A stretch of DNA of 64,000 nucleotides from Heliopora coerulea. Its lineage: Eukaryota > Cnidaria > Anthozoa > Scleralcyonacea > Helioporidae. The stretch lies in NCBI GenBank assembly GCA_030142905.1, contig JASJOG010000054.1, forward strand, positions 1,488,001 to 1,552,000, read 5' to 3'. Positions 10,401-21,880 of this stretch are shown here, in pieces. The notes below the pieces were generated by a model, which worked only from the letters and a program-made list of their open reading frames with translations, made no database searches and was not told the DNA's origin. The position numbers were made by a program, and so were the translations under genes. Positions within the stretch are counted from its first letter, which is position 1; the number at the start of each line of letters is the position of its first letter.

Positions 10401-13400
10401 CGGGTTCAAGTTTAACTGGGCACCTTGAAAAAACTGAGAGAAACATTCTTCGTCGATATCTTACACCCTGCTGACGTAATTATCCCTTATATTTCATTTC
10501 CATTCATTATATTTGGGTGATTTGAGTCGTATGTGCTTTTGCAGTCAAATTTTGCTTTCCCTAAGAGTACAGGGACAGGAATCACGGCATTTTCATTTTG
10601 CATGAGCAGCAAGATATGAACGACAATAGTCAGAAAAACCTTTAGTTATTTAAAAAAGACTGAAAAAGACGGTTCTTCAGTCTCTATACAGTTGTAGAAG
10701 ATGAATGCCAAGATTTCAACGGGAAAAACATCTGAGAACACTTGATTTTGTCTCACGTTTTGACTAAGCATTATTCCGGTAAATATATTGTGTATCATCA
10801 CTGGATCAGCTTGTTTTTTGTTCAGCTGATGTACAATTTATTAACCTTTTTAAGGTATTAATGCAGTTTTCCCAAAATTTCGCCATTTCCCTCCTTCGTA
10901 GGGCAATTTAAAGATTCTTCCTAAATTGAAGCGATAATGATATAAGTAGGTTATATACTTTGACCTTCATGTTCAAGCGATATATCGATAAGTCGTTTCA
11001 ACACCGAGGTCAAGGAACATTACCTATATATGCACGTTCCTGTATCACAGTAGAGAGACGTGCAAGCCATTTCTATTTGTTAAAGAGGAGTAAACAACGT
11101 TATTCACAATACATACTCCACATATTTGTGATCCACCAGATCTCCAAATGAGTATCCGAAGTAACCGAAGACATCTCCAGCGTAAAACTTTATCTTTTCA
11201 TCGTGACAAATTTGGTTAACGTGAACCTGGTAGTCAAAAGCAAAACTCTACATGAAACGTTAAGAAGAAATAATCGCTGAAACTGAAAGCAATAGAAGTT
11301 ACATAAAGCAGATATTAGTAATTAGGCCATCATTATTGCGTGAGTATGGTTGTTGTTGCAATCCCGTTTTGGTCTTCTGAGCTTTCCTGTTTGTCTACCC
11401 ACTTCAGACCGCCAGACATTATCCAGGAAAATCGTCTCCTTGAAGTTTAGTAAGGTTAAAGTATGCATCAAAGCGTTATGATTGAAAGGAAAAAGAATAA
11501 AAAAATCGCATAAGCATCCGGGCTTACTCGTCCCACGGAAGTCTTCCAACACAGAAGATAAACCTTCCAGAGAAAAGATGATTTGAAATAATTTTAAGCA
11601 TTTTTTTCGCAGCCAAATTAAAAACCAACTCTGTCTCAGACGTTCGCTTTGGGTGTTTTTCACATCCATGTTTATGGGAGGCTAGCCCTCATTCAGGCAA
11701 CTGAAAAGGTCCAGTGATATTCCTGACGTTTACTGGCCCCTGCCTGAGTAAAAATATTGAGTTGAAAAAGGAATTTCCCACAGTTAGTGAGATTACCGCA
11801 TCTTTGGTGTTAAAAGAGTTCTTGGAGACCTGAATATTAAGTAGATTTTTAAACACTTACAACTGAGTCTCACTGGTCATCTTCTCACCCTGATAAATAC
11901 GCTTGTCACGCATATATAGCAAAAGTCTGTTACCAGAATTTCGTGGCTGATTGAATCAAAAAATATCTGTAAGCACAAAACGACGGTTGATAACCTTACC
12001 ATGACCTCCTGAGAACAGCCCGTCAAGATGACAACGTCAAAATTCTTGAAAAATTCTTTCGATTTTTTCTTGACTGGTTCTGGATCAGAGGTGATTTCAA
12101 CCATCGGATTCAACTTCTGTGCTCTCCCCAGGCAAGCTTCTGCTCTCTAAATCATTGAAAATATTCGGACTGCTAAACATTTCCTTAGTGACTAAGTGGG
12201 CAGACCAAAAGTTCTGCCAGTCAATATGCATCGTCATGCATTTGTTTCGTACCCTATCTGTTTCATCGTTTAAACCAATTTGTTCTGGTCAGAACGTTCA
12301 AAAATACAACTACAGTAGCAAAGCGCGGAGGTCCAGTGTAGATAGCTTCGATAAAACAGCGGCGTTGTTGAGGTTATTACACTATCTAAAATATAGAAAA
12401 CAAGCTTCTCGACGTTTCGAGCGAAGGCCCTTCGTCCGGAGATTAGCAGCATGATGCTACTAATCTCCGGACGAAGGGCCTTCGCTCGAAACGTCGAGAA
12501 GCTTGTTTTCTATATTTTAGAAGTGTAATAACCTCAACAACGCCGCTACAGTAGCAAAGTGTGGTCATGAAGGAAAGGAAGTGATCTATTGAACACAAAC
12601 TTTTATCAGAGTGACACAACCACGTGAAAGATGTATTTCAGTTATGTGAAAGTCGGTTTCTTTCTCACAACCAATGTTTTGACAGCTCTGTTCCGCAATT
12701 CGCCAACTGACTGATCATCGTTATGACTGGAAACAAAGCGACTTTAAAAACATTCAAAGGGACACAAAACAGAAAACCTATTATCATATCAAATTTATAA
12801 ACCCGGAAGATAGTGTCTTGCCAAAACTATAAAAATGAAGAACTAACATTTGGAGCATAGATCCCTTGTCAGAGCAATATTTCAGGATGGTTTTCCCTTG
12901 AAACGTCAGCTTCGCGCCTTCGTACTTCTGATGGTACACAACTTTTAAATTTTTTCTGGTTCGTAAAATGTTCGCTGTGCAACACTCTATTTTATATGAT
13001 AATTTTTATACTACATAATCGAATTGTATGGCATAAAGCTGAGCCCACACAATAACGCCACCTGACCATCTTTCTTGAAACATTCCCGTTTTTCCATTGT
13101 TTTTCTAAGGACCGATAATTTCAGCATCAAATTTAATTATTATACCACCTTACTCTGCTGTATGGTATGAAATTGAGCCCAAACAATAACGAGACCTGAC
13201 AACTTTTTTTTGATATATTCTCGTTTTTTCATTATTTTTCCTAGGACCGATAATTTCAGAACCAAATTTACAACAGGTTTTCACGATAGCCTTTGTAGAT
13301 TCCGTGATGAAAGAACCAGGGAGTTGTAGCTGGAGTTCAGAAGGAACTTTTCATCCTCTGGCTTCATGGTCACCTTGGCAACAAGAGGAACTAATACAAA

Positions 13401-16400
13401 TCTACAATACGTCACCACTTATTATTACGTTCGGTATCTTTCCTATATAGATACCAATGGATGACGTCAATGTGACAGGAAAAAATACTTAAAGTCTGGA
13501 AGTACTCTTGATAATCTCACTAAATTAAAAAATATTCTTCTGTATTGCCTTTAGTAATATAGCCATACAGCATCTGAACAGTTTATCTAGACTGAATATA
13601 TGATCGAAAAGCAGAAACTCAGTAAATAGTATTGCAACTCATTTGACCAGGATTTTTCCAAACAATAAGTCACCAATATCCAGGACTGAGGTGCCAAATT
13701 ACTTTAGTAAAATTTCTGCAGCGATAAGTAGAGAGGAGCAAAATGCAGGGTTTTGCCATTGAATTACAAAAATTTACTTCATAATTACTTCTGGTTTTAT
13801 ACCAAAAAACTGGTATTTAATCTCCTTGTGTGACAACTGAAGCATAAAAACAAAATATGGTATCCACAGCATTCTAATGAAACTAAGCCAGGCAGCATTG
13901 AAGTATCAACACTGGCAGAGATGATAACTAGTGTTGATAACATTGATCTTCCGGCACCATTATCACCCACAACTTGTAAAAACATTGAAGATAATGGGAT
14001 TTTTTGTCCTTGAGAGTTTAAAACCAAGAACAGAATAGTTCAAAGCTACTTAAAATTTCTCGTTGTCAGTAGTCAATTTTAAAAAGTAAAGAATTACAAC
14101 ACAAACTGAAACACCTTATCCTGTTAGCTTAACATTCAAGACAAAACAGAGAGAATGGTGTGGTGATATTTCGACTCTATTTCAAGGTCAGTGTCAAACC
14201 AACTGATAAGCAAACAAATTGTGACCTATATATACACCCCTAGGATGATGTCATCACCTATTTACATTGAATTAAGTAAAGATGATAAGTACAAGTAACA
14301 GGGGATGACATAATCCTTGGAATATGTCATTATATAGATCACATCTTGTTTGCTTATCAGTTGGTTTGATAACAACTTTGAAATAGAGTTCAAATGTCAC
14401 CATACCTTTATTCCTGTCTTTTCTGTAGTCTCTAAGTTGAATATCTAGTTAACAGTAAGACATTTTCGTTGATTAAAGTTTCATGAATTAGTGATTGCCC
14501 ACTTCAGCAATGCTAGTGATCTGCTAGTGATCCAAGTGTTCATTTGAGGGGTAGGTAGTTAACCATGAATGTCTAGATAATCTTACATTCATTCCAAGAT
14601 CAGTTCTAGGTATCAGGAACTGAGCTGTAAAATCCTCCTCAGTCACCTTCTCACTGTCCAACAGTGTAAGAGACTTCACACCACAAAGAACAATATTCTT
14701 ACAAATTTCAGCTCCAAGTCCGCTTAACCCCACAAGAAGTACTCTTGATGCACGAAGTCTGACAAGAAGAAAAGAAATTAATAGATTTTCATACATTTAA
14801 TAGAATTCTCCGTAACTGGGATCTGAAAACTCTCAAAGTTAAAACTAAATACAATCTAAACAACAGATGTTCTCAATCTGTTTAATCATTTTACCTGATT
14901 ACATGGTAGCTGATGTTGACCAAAAATGTTTGTTTCTTAGATTGTATACAATTAAAATAGGTTAATAGATTTTTAAACTTTGAACGTACAGCTACTTGAC
15001 TGACAGGTTACTAGACTCACAGGTCAACATGTCCAACATACCATCAGAACTTTTTTGTACCCTGCAATGCAGTCGTCACTTATTGTTTAGCCACCTCTAA
15101 TCATGACTGTACACTAAGGATAAATTTGTTTTTGAGCTTATTTTGATATTCTTGTTCAGGAACTTGGAAACCAAATCAGGCCAACACTGTACCTGATGCA
15201 GAGGCCAGGAAGGTCATGGTCTACATACGATTTGCTTTAATATGGAATTTTAAGATAATTCATTACTCTGATAATCAATAAAATGCAAAAAAGTCTCCTC
15301 CCCAGTTACAAAATAATAAAAAAACAAAACATTTACCTATCCTTACTATTGGTGTATTGGTATTGGTACCTATTTAATATCAGCCTACTAATTATTCATT
15401 TTGTATACTCTGGGATCCCAAGCTGAATATTTAAAACACTCGGCCATCCAGATTTTAACTGAAATAGATCCTATAAAAACACATATACTGCAAATTCTTC
15501 ATGTTTTCCCAGAAATATCCTGAAAAACTGTGTCCTCAATTCAAATTTTTAACTACTGAAAACTCAAACTTCTTTTTTAAAATGGAGGCAAGTAAACATT
15601 CAACACAATAACCAATAGAACAAAAATCATGTTACATGCCACAACGTCCACACTCTTGCAGCTTGCTCATTTTGATTTCACAGCTTTCCAGCAAAATGAA
15701 AATATAAAATGTACCTACCAAAGACTAAAGCTGAAACTTCACAGTTCCTAACTCAAAATGAGTTTCCGGACAATAATCCTTTCATGGAAATGCATTGGTA
15801 TGTGCATCCCAGCCCCCTATTTCTGTAATACCTCTAAATTTTAAATAATCTAATTATCATTATTATTCATTTTGGAACTGGAATCAAGGGCACCTATGAT
15901 GTGCATAACCATTCCATATCATACCTTTCAGTTAATTTCTCATCCAATCACACAGCCAGTTAACCAACTCACAAGCATACATCTCACCCTGATGAATAAA
16001 ATTGTCTGGTTTTGGCCAGGATAAAATTCTAAAGTGTTCCCTGTGCTCCCTTGCCACTCAATGGGCTAACCAAGCAAGCAGTTAACCTACTGGGGGCACA
16101 CATCCATCTTTGCTGATGAAAAGTTTATGGTGTTAGCCAGAATAATTTCCCAAAATACACCTGTACCTCTCAATGTGTTAAATAAATTAAAAATTAAAAT
16201 AAAATTTGTCATTGGTACGGCGGATAGTTTTAAACATACAATGTCTGTAATTGGCTAGTGCAGAACCTATAACTGCCGTAAGAATATACTTTTGAAGTTA
16301 TGTCAAAATTGTTAGACATTTAAGGCACACTTTATAACAAAGAAACCTTCTGAAAGTCGGTAAGATTACTGTATGAAATGTCATAAACTGGTACGAGTTC

Positions 16401-16595
16401 TATATTGTGAATGAAATAGGATGAAAATATATGACTGCAATTTTGGCCTTTGGGAGCCAAAAGCACACTAGAAAGTTACCTTTTCTGGGCATCTAGACCC
16501 CAAAGACGTATCTGCCTGTCGTATAAAGCAGCCTCAGCCTCCGAAATAGAAGTTTTCGACGGGTCACTGTTTTCTTTCTTTGATGTATCTTCCAT
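7466..16595 (-). CDS. SAE1: SUMO-activating enzyme subunit 1 (SAE1/AOS1), complete, 9 exons
   Basis: SAE1 is the non-catalytic half of the SUMO E1; with SAE2/UBA2 it adenylates SUMO in the nucleus. Minus-strand exons are 16595-16480, 14758-14587, 12146-12000, 11226-11117, 9973-9856, 9624-9519, 9141-8997, 7987-7918 and 7558-7466, giving 358 residues (about 346 in human). Visible marks are YDRQIRLWGLDAQKR near residue 25, the Rossmann loop GLSGLGAEICKN near residue 46, LNPMVEI, KFYAGDVFGYFGYSFGDL, an acidic/lysine linker, SPTSSIVGGILAQDVVK and the C-terminal NNFFFFDGRTGEGVVECF. Every junction keeps phase. Intron 6 uses a GC donor (AAG/GCAAGT). The first intron is 1.7 kb and the second 2.4 kb, and both are AT-rich. 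The active-site cysteine is absent, as expected because it resides in SAE2. The exon at 9624-9519 is the least conserved. Confidence 0.95.
10008..10156. repeat. Foldback/MITE-like palindrome in SAE1 intron 4
   Basis: The block GTGTTCTTCCTCCGATTTCT at the left is repeated inverted at the right (about 10108-10133), with outer arms beginning GTAATATTTCAA. The centre holds AACGAGGCGAAGCCGAGTTT. A partial extra copy of the CTTCCTCCGATTTCTA segment lies outside at about 10221-10240. No target duplication was resolved. No hammerhead-like core is seen, so this is a different family from the other foldbacks. Confidence 0.6.
12310..12559. repeat. Near-perfect palindromic insertion with exact 14-bp target duplication and GAAACGTC core
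   Basis: The insertion lies in SAE1 intron 2. The 14-mer CTACAGTAGCAAAG occurs at 12310-12323 and again at 12546-12559. Between them is a short one-sided head (12324-12357) and then a palindrome of two roughly 93-bp arms with almost no mismatches. Each arm holds CGGACGA, stem II strands GGGC and GCTC around CTTC, then GAAACGTC (plus-strand copy 12468-12495; mirror copy in the left arm). The order matches a hammerhead core with one change (CTGACGA to CGGACGA). Arm identity implies a young insertion or ongoing homogenisation. A relationship to Penelope-like terminal repeats is inferred. Confidence 0.8.
13026..13272. repeat. Two-copy tandem duplication, period about 134 bp
   Basis: The first unit starts at 13026 (GTATGGCATAAAGCTGAGCC) and the second at 13160 (GTATGGTATGAAATTGAGCC). 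Both then carry an AATAACG block, a T-rich stretch and AGGACCGATAATTTCAG (13108 and 13243). The units have diverged by substitutions and small indels. They sit in SAE1 intron 2 with no sign of coding use. Confidence 0.7.
14128..14460. repeat. Decayed foldback of the hammerhead-core family
   Basis: Left-arm text (GTGGTGATATTTCGAC, ATCAGTTGG inverted) is mirrored at the right as TTGCTTATCAGTTGGTTTG and AATGTCACC, around a 140-bp centre. The stem II and GAAA segment survives on the minus strand near 14169-14190, but the CTGANGA box reads TTGACAC. No target duplication was recognised. It lies in SAE1 intron 2. Confidence 0.5.
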
Positions 16596-17086
16596 TATGT
16601 CTGTTCACTTCCACTCTGATTCATTGCGGTAGCTTATTCGATGGCATCGACCACAGTCACACAGTTCTTTGAGCTCCGGTATCTCTTGATTTTTCTAAAA
16701 AACATAAACGTGCGCCTTATAGTCTTTCAATGAAAATTATTGAAACTAGGTTTTGTGCTAAAATACTAAATAATGGGGGGAATAAAATGCAGAAAACTTT
16801 ATTTACTGAAATTCAATACCTCATTTATGAGTTTGTATTTATGTTAAGTATATTTTTCACACCGACTGTTAACTCCAAGAAGGCTGTTCTTCATGTTGAC
16901 AAGCCTTCCAGTTTAAAATTTCTGTTTATTATACGTAATTGCAAGTTTCGCTCGATTTATTTTTTCAAGCTTTCATAATTTTATTTTCAAATTACCAAGA
17001 ATGTTTCTTCTGACACCAACGAGACGAAGGGATACGAATGTCAAAACAACATCTTGGTGGATGAATTTAAACAAATGTTGGTCAAT
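16596..17086. promoter_or_regulatory. Divergent promoter region SAE1/LRR gene
   Basis: The SAE1 ATG (16595, minus) and the LRR gene ATG (17087, plus) diverge across 491 bp that must contain both 5' UTRs and both promoters. The SAE1-proximal part is mixed in composition, while 16720-17000 is AT-rich. No specific factor site can be asserted. Confidence 0.5.
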
Positions 17087-18451
17087 ATGGCGACGGCTAC
17101 CGTTGATGTTGGCAGGAGGGACTTATTGTCAAGTAAAAACCAAACCAAATCGAGAGCAAAAAAAGACAGTGAACGTCATGGACGAGCTCAAGTAGAAGAT
17201 ATTTTATCTAAATCCCAGGAAACAAACTGTGACCGAGTGTTTGAGATCGATTTACACGCTTGCAATTTAATGAGAATAGAGAACTGTCAAAGTTTCTCCA
17301 AGCTGCGTATCTTGGACCTTTCGTGCAACCAAATAAGTTTGATCCGAGGGTTAGACAAAAATGAGGAACTAAAGGAGCTCAAGCTGTATTCCAACAAAAT
17401 AATTAGAGTTGAAGGGTTGGAAAAACAGAAGGAACTTAGTTCTTTGCAGTTGCAAGATAACAAAATTTCGAAGCTTGACAATGGGTTAAAGTATCTGAAA
17501 AAGTTGAAGAGTTTACGACTAGACTACAACGAAATCCAGTCGATCTCAGCGTCAGAAATCGTTTCATGCTCTAAACTGACTTATCTAAATATTTGTCGGA
17601 ACAGAATTGAGGACATATCGTTTGTAAACTGCCTGCCTCACCTGGAAGAGTTTAATGCTTCTCACAACATGCTTATTAAGATTCCTGACCTTGGGAGATG
17701 TAAAAAGTTGCAAGAGCTTGACTTGTCATGTAATAAAATATCCAGTATATCTTGGATGAGCACTCTCACAGAAGTGTCCATTGTACGGCTAGAACATAAT
17801 GCAATAAAAGACTTGAGCATTACTGGGACTGTTAAATCTTTGGAAGAATTGTATATTGGAAGTAACAAACTTCGAAATATTAGGAAGTTAGCTGCTCGAT
17901 TCCCATCTTTGGAAGTGTTAGATGTTAGTTCTAATGTTCTGAGCAATCAAGAGGAGCTTTTTCACAACTTACAGAGTTGCACCATGATACGAGAGTTAAA
18001 CATCTGTAACAATTCCTTTACTACCACAGATTCCTTTTATCATCAGAAATGTGTGAAATCTCTGCCTGGGCTGGAAGTTCTGGATGGCAATCAAGTGAAG
18101 AGACCCCGGTCCTCACATGGTAAAAGTCGTCCCCCAATGAGACCTGTGACAACCTCTCAAATGCTAAGCACCAAACAATTAGAGGATCAAGTTGCTGCAG
18201 CAACCCAAGAGCAGGAATCTTTTGAGTCCTTAATATCTTCAAAATTTAGCATTGTCTATGATTTGTTGAACAAACTACCTGACAAAAATGAGACGACTGC
18301 AACTAAGGAGTCTAGTTGTTCTAGGCTTGGCTCACAGGAGTTCAGTAGTAAAGACAGCCATCGACCAGTTAGCCGACGTGGCAATCGTGCAAGGATACAG
18401 GATGCAATGGCATTTGCTCAGCAGTATTTTGACCAAAATTATGAAACTTAG
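17087..18451 (+). CDS. Intronless SDS22-type leucine-rich repeat protein, 454 aa
   Basis: A single uninterrupted frame. The open frame extends upstream of any ATG. The first ATG is at 17075 and a better one, AATATGG, at 17087 begins MATATVDVGRR; I chose the latter. Residues about 50-330 hold roughly eleven 22-residue repeats of the form LxxLxLxxNxIxxIxxL (for example LRILDLSCNQISLI, KELKLYSNKIIRV, SSLQLQDNKISKL), the SDS22-like class common in cytoplasmic, ciliary and centrosomal adaptors. A basic, serine-rich linker (RPRSSHGKSRPPMRP) and a short C-terminal helical region follow. No signal peptide, membrane segment or catalytic domain is visible. The repeats probably form a curved protein-binding surface; the partner is unknown. 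An intronless gene among intron-rich neighbours could be an old retrocopy. I cannot name an orthologue. Confidence 0.9.
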   Translation: MATATVDVGRRDLLSSKNQTKSRAKKDSERHGRAQVEDILSKSQETNCDRVFEIDLHACNLMRIENCQSFSKLRILDLSCNQISLIRGLDKNEELKELKLYSNKIIRVEGLEKQKELSSLQLQDNKISKLDNGLKYLKKLKSLRLDYNEIQSISASEIVSCSKLTYLNICRNRIEDISFVNCLPHLEEFNASHNMLIKIPDLGRCKKLQELDLSCNKISSISWMSTLTEVSIVRLEHNAIKDLSITGTVKSLEELYIGSNKLRNIRKLAARFPSLEVLDVSSNVLSNQEELFHNLQSCTMIRELNICNNSFTTTDSFYHQKCVKSLPGLEVLDGNQVKRPRSSHGKSRPPMRPVTTSQMLSTKQLEDQVAAATQEQESFESLISSKFSIVYDLLNKLPDKNETTATKESSCSRLGSQEFSSKDSHRPVSRRGNRARIQDAMAFAQQYFDQNYET

Positions 18452-21400
18452 TTTAGTGGTATCAAATGCTAATATACTTTATTAACCTATTACAGGGCAA
18501 AGGTACACCAGGATTTTCTAGCTAATGCAATACAATTTTATGTTCAGCAGAATAAGCACTTGCCTCTTAATGGGCTAATACGGTAGAAATGACAATCTCA
18601 TAGAGTAGATTTCTTGTTGTAAGGTTACCCCTTTCCAGTCAAATGAATGAAATTTTAAGCAGTCAGCTATAGTAAAATTTTAAAGGGCCACCTTAACTGG
18701 GAAAACATTGATCAATTAACTGTCAGCTTGTAGTTTCAACAAGCATCTAGCTTACCATATCCAAAGAAAACATCTGACAAACATTACTAGTAGTTAAAAT
18801 CCTTTAACTTGGTGTGGTGCAGTGTCATAATGAAATACCATTTTTCACTCATTAACAATTCATTAACCACAAATAATAAAACAAATACTGTGGAAGAAAT
18901 TCCTAGTCATGAGTTAACATTTTCTACCAGTTCACCATTCAATCAAGGTATTAGTAACTTACCTAAAGTGTTAGTATAAAATAAAACATATTCTGAAAAA
19001 TAGAGACATCTTGGAAAACTCAAGATATGAGTCAAAACAAGATGAGTATGTGAGACTGTAATATTTTGACTTTATTACAAAGTCATCATCAGACAAAATG
19101 ATTTACAAAATTGTAAATCATTCTGTAATATTTCAACTTTATTACAAAGTCATCATGATTCAAAATGATACAAGTATATGAGACTTTAATATTTTGAGAT
19201 TATTACAAAGTTGTCATCAGACAGAATAATATACAAAATTGTAAACCATTCTGTAATATTTCGACTTTATTACAGTCTCATATACTCATCTTGTTTTGAC
19301 TCATCTTGAGTTTTCCAAGATGTCTATCTTTTGGAATATGTTTTATTTTATACCTTTTTAAGTTGTGGGCTGGTTGTGGTTTTTGGTAAAGTGTTAGACT
19401 GTGCGACTGTGTAAGCATTTTCAATTTGCTTCCCATACTGCAGACCCCCAGGGGAGAGGTAGTAAAGTTGGTAGACCCCATCCAGTCAAAAATTAATTTG
19501 ACTAACCTCATGAACTATTGGGCAGAACGAAGCTGTGCATTTTTTAATTTTTGGAATTTTTCAAGACATGTTTAATTTGCCCAACAAATTCACAAGAATG
19601 CACTTATGTCTAATTGTATGAACTTCAGAAATGAACAAAAGCAGTTCTAAATTTAAATTAATAGATATAGATAATACCAAGCTCAAGATTTTATTGCAAG
19701 TTTACAAACATTCTTTCATATATATATCTAGTCAATTCAGTATGCAATGAATGATGAATTCATACTGTAACCAACAACAACCAACAGTCATTTTAAAGCC
19801 ATTTTCTCTGCTTAAACAGGGGTTGGCCGGCAGCTCTACACAGTCCATATTGTAAATATATTATCCATATACTGTCCATGTTGTAAAGTGCTACTGTGAG
19901 TGAAACCATGCAATTTGATGTCTGGTAAATGTAAATGTCATGTATCATAAAGTCATTTATTTTTTCATGTTTAGATACAGGAGTTGCCAAACTGGAATGC
20001 AAAAATAGTCATATTGTCTTATTTTACTCAAGTACTGATGGCACATGGCCAATATTCCACTGATAAAAAATCTGAATTCAACTTATTACTTTCCAGCAAA
20101 CCAGGCCCCTTGGTTTCTTCTAGGTCCCCTTATTTCGTCCCGGCCTGGGGTCAGTTTGACACCACTACCCCCCCCCCCCACTTGGTGGTACTGCATTGGT
20201 GAACTGTTTTTATGATGGATGTCCTCCATCCTATCAACTTTTCCAGTGAGACTCCTCATGTGCAACAGTCATCCTGCTGTATGCAATAAACCTATAACAG
20301 TCTATGCAACAAGTTATCTGCTTAGGATTTGCTGCAGTTTGTCCTCAATGCTCTTGTCAGTTTAACACATACTCAGACATGTCAATTGTATGGCAAAATT
20401 GCAAGAGTAAAAGGCCCTTGAGAACTTCAAGGTAATTAATAGCTGTGATCATAAATCTGATGCCAACAATGCAGCAAGTAGGATTCAAACTCTTGACATC
20501 AGAAGGAAGCTGTCCTGTTGAAGACTGGGCAACCAAAACCCCACCTAGGACTCCCATCTTGCCAATCTGGGGAACAGCATCCCTTACCCAGCATGCTTCT
20601 GGGAAAAGTAAAATTAAGTAACTATCTTGTGCCAAACAATCATTGAAAACTGACGAAGGTTCTTTGTTGTTTTTATAATTTCAAGTCCATCACCAAAATG
20701 CCAAAATAGGTAACACTAAAATATACTGGTACCACTGGGAAATTCAACTTCACACAAAGTACAGGAGAGAATTCTTAGAACATGAGATTTTTTGTGCTAA
20801 AAAATCAATTTTACACAATGCTACTCTTATATGAAATTTTTTCACATATAGTTCCTTCTAGTTTGCTCTGCTATTTTGCCTTTCGCTGTTGCTTTGTGTC
20901 ATAGATAAGAGAGAATTTGAATTTCATATTTTCTCTTAGTTTCATGGTGAAGTCAACAAACAATTGAAACTGTTATTTTAACTGTTTACTTAAACTGGTC
21001 AATTGAAAAGTTAAAACTGATTCAGCCAATAGTCATCACCTACAAAGATGTAACCAAGTACCTATTTAAAGGGGTTTATCTAAATGGTGACTATTACAAA
21101 TAATACTTATCTTTGTTTCTTAACAGCAGAACCCTTCATATTGGAATTTGTTTACCAGCACTGAGTTGTTTTCAACATTTTGATTCACCATGGAATGCAT
21201 TTATAGTTACTTAGTACAGGTACAACAACTTGGGATTTGGGCTTACTTGGTGATAACCTTAATTGAATCAGTTGCATCATCTATTAATTATTTTAAGAAA
21301 TCTCTTTTGTCATGACTTTTGTTAAAACTCTGAATTAAGGCAAATAACTTGCATGATGATGCACACTAAAAAACTACAACTGACTACTACTCACAGTAGA

Positions 21401-21880
21401 GAAAAAAACCTGTGCAATCTAATTGCAGGACAATTCACAAGAAAAAAAATTCCTCAGTTTTCTCTTTCTCAGCCATCATACATCTTTATATAACCAACTT
21501 TTCATGAATCATTTGTTGGATAACAGTATGACCTTTAATGGCAAAAAGTTATATCTGCACTTCACATCCCAACAGTTGCAATTTCATGCACATCATGAGT
21601 GACAAAAGATGTTCCAAATTTTCAAATAGATTTTCACAGACACCAAAAGTAGGTTATTGTTAATAAGAAATACCAGAGAATAATTATATTTATTTGAACA
21701 AACTTCTTATTTGTTTGTATTAAGCACCAATGTCTCAATCATAGTATGCTATTCCAAATATACAATGTACACAATTTTAAAATGTTACAATATGTATAAT
21801 ACTATAACAGCACAGATGATAGATGTAGCATTCCCAAACAAGAATGTCCTCTGTTTTGATGCTTGAACCTCTAATTGCCC
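18452..21880. other. Intergenic stretch between LRR gene and SOCS gene
   Basis: Contains the LRR gene 3' UTR (AATAAAA near 18870 is one possible signal), the foldback insertion at 18964-19397, a C12 tract near 20169, a weak tRNA-like segment on the minus strand around 20470-20560 (GAGTTTGAATCCTAC resembles a B box), and the SOCS 3' UTR at its right end. No coding exon was recognised. The small open frames at 19984, 20357 and 19793 lack splice or family support. Confidence 0.5.
18964..19397 (-). repeat. Foldback insertion with exact 11-bp target duplication and several core copies
   Basis: TAAAGTGTTAG flanks it on both sides (18964-18974, 19387-19397). The conserved head is at the right end in reverse orientation (AAGTTGTGGGCTGGTTGTGG on plus). 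Between the outer arms are four partly degenerate copies of the core unit, near 19061-19092, 19131-19157, 19182-19215 and 19254-19275. The best, minus 19092-19064, has CTGATGA with stem II GACTTT/AAAGTC, then AAAA instead of GAAA. Internal reiteration of the core differs from the 3.5-kb copy and suggests slippage or multimeric templates. Confidence 0.72.

Noticed and set aside
11322..11669. 115-codon minus-strand open frame
   Set aside because: Falls in SAE1 intron 3 on the same strand; the SAE1 product is complete without it and no splice sites join it.
17054..17086. Upstream extension of the LRR frame
   Set aside because: The extension starts at TTG, not ATG. The ATG at 17075 is possible but has poorer context than 17087.
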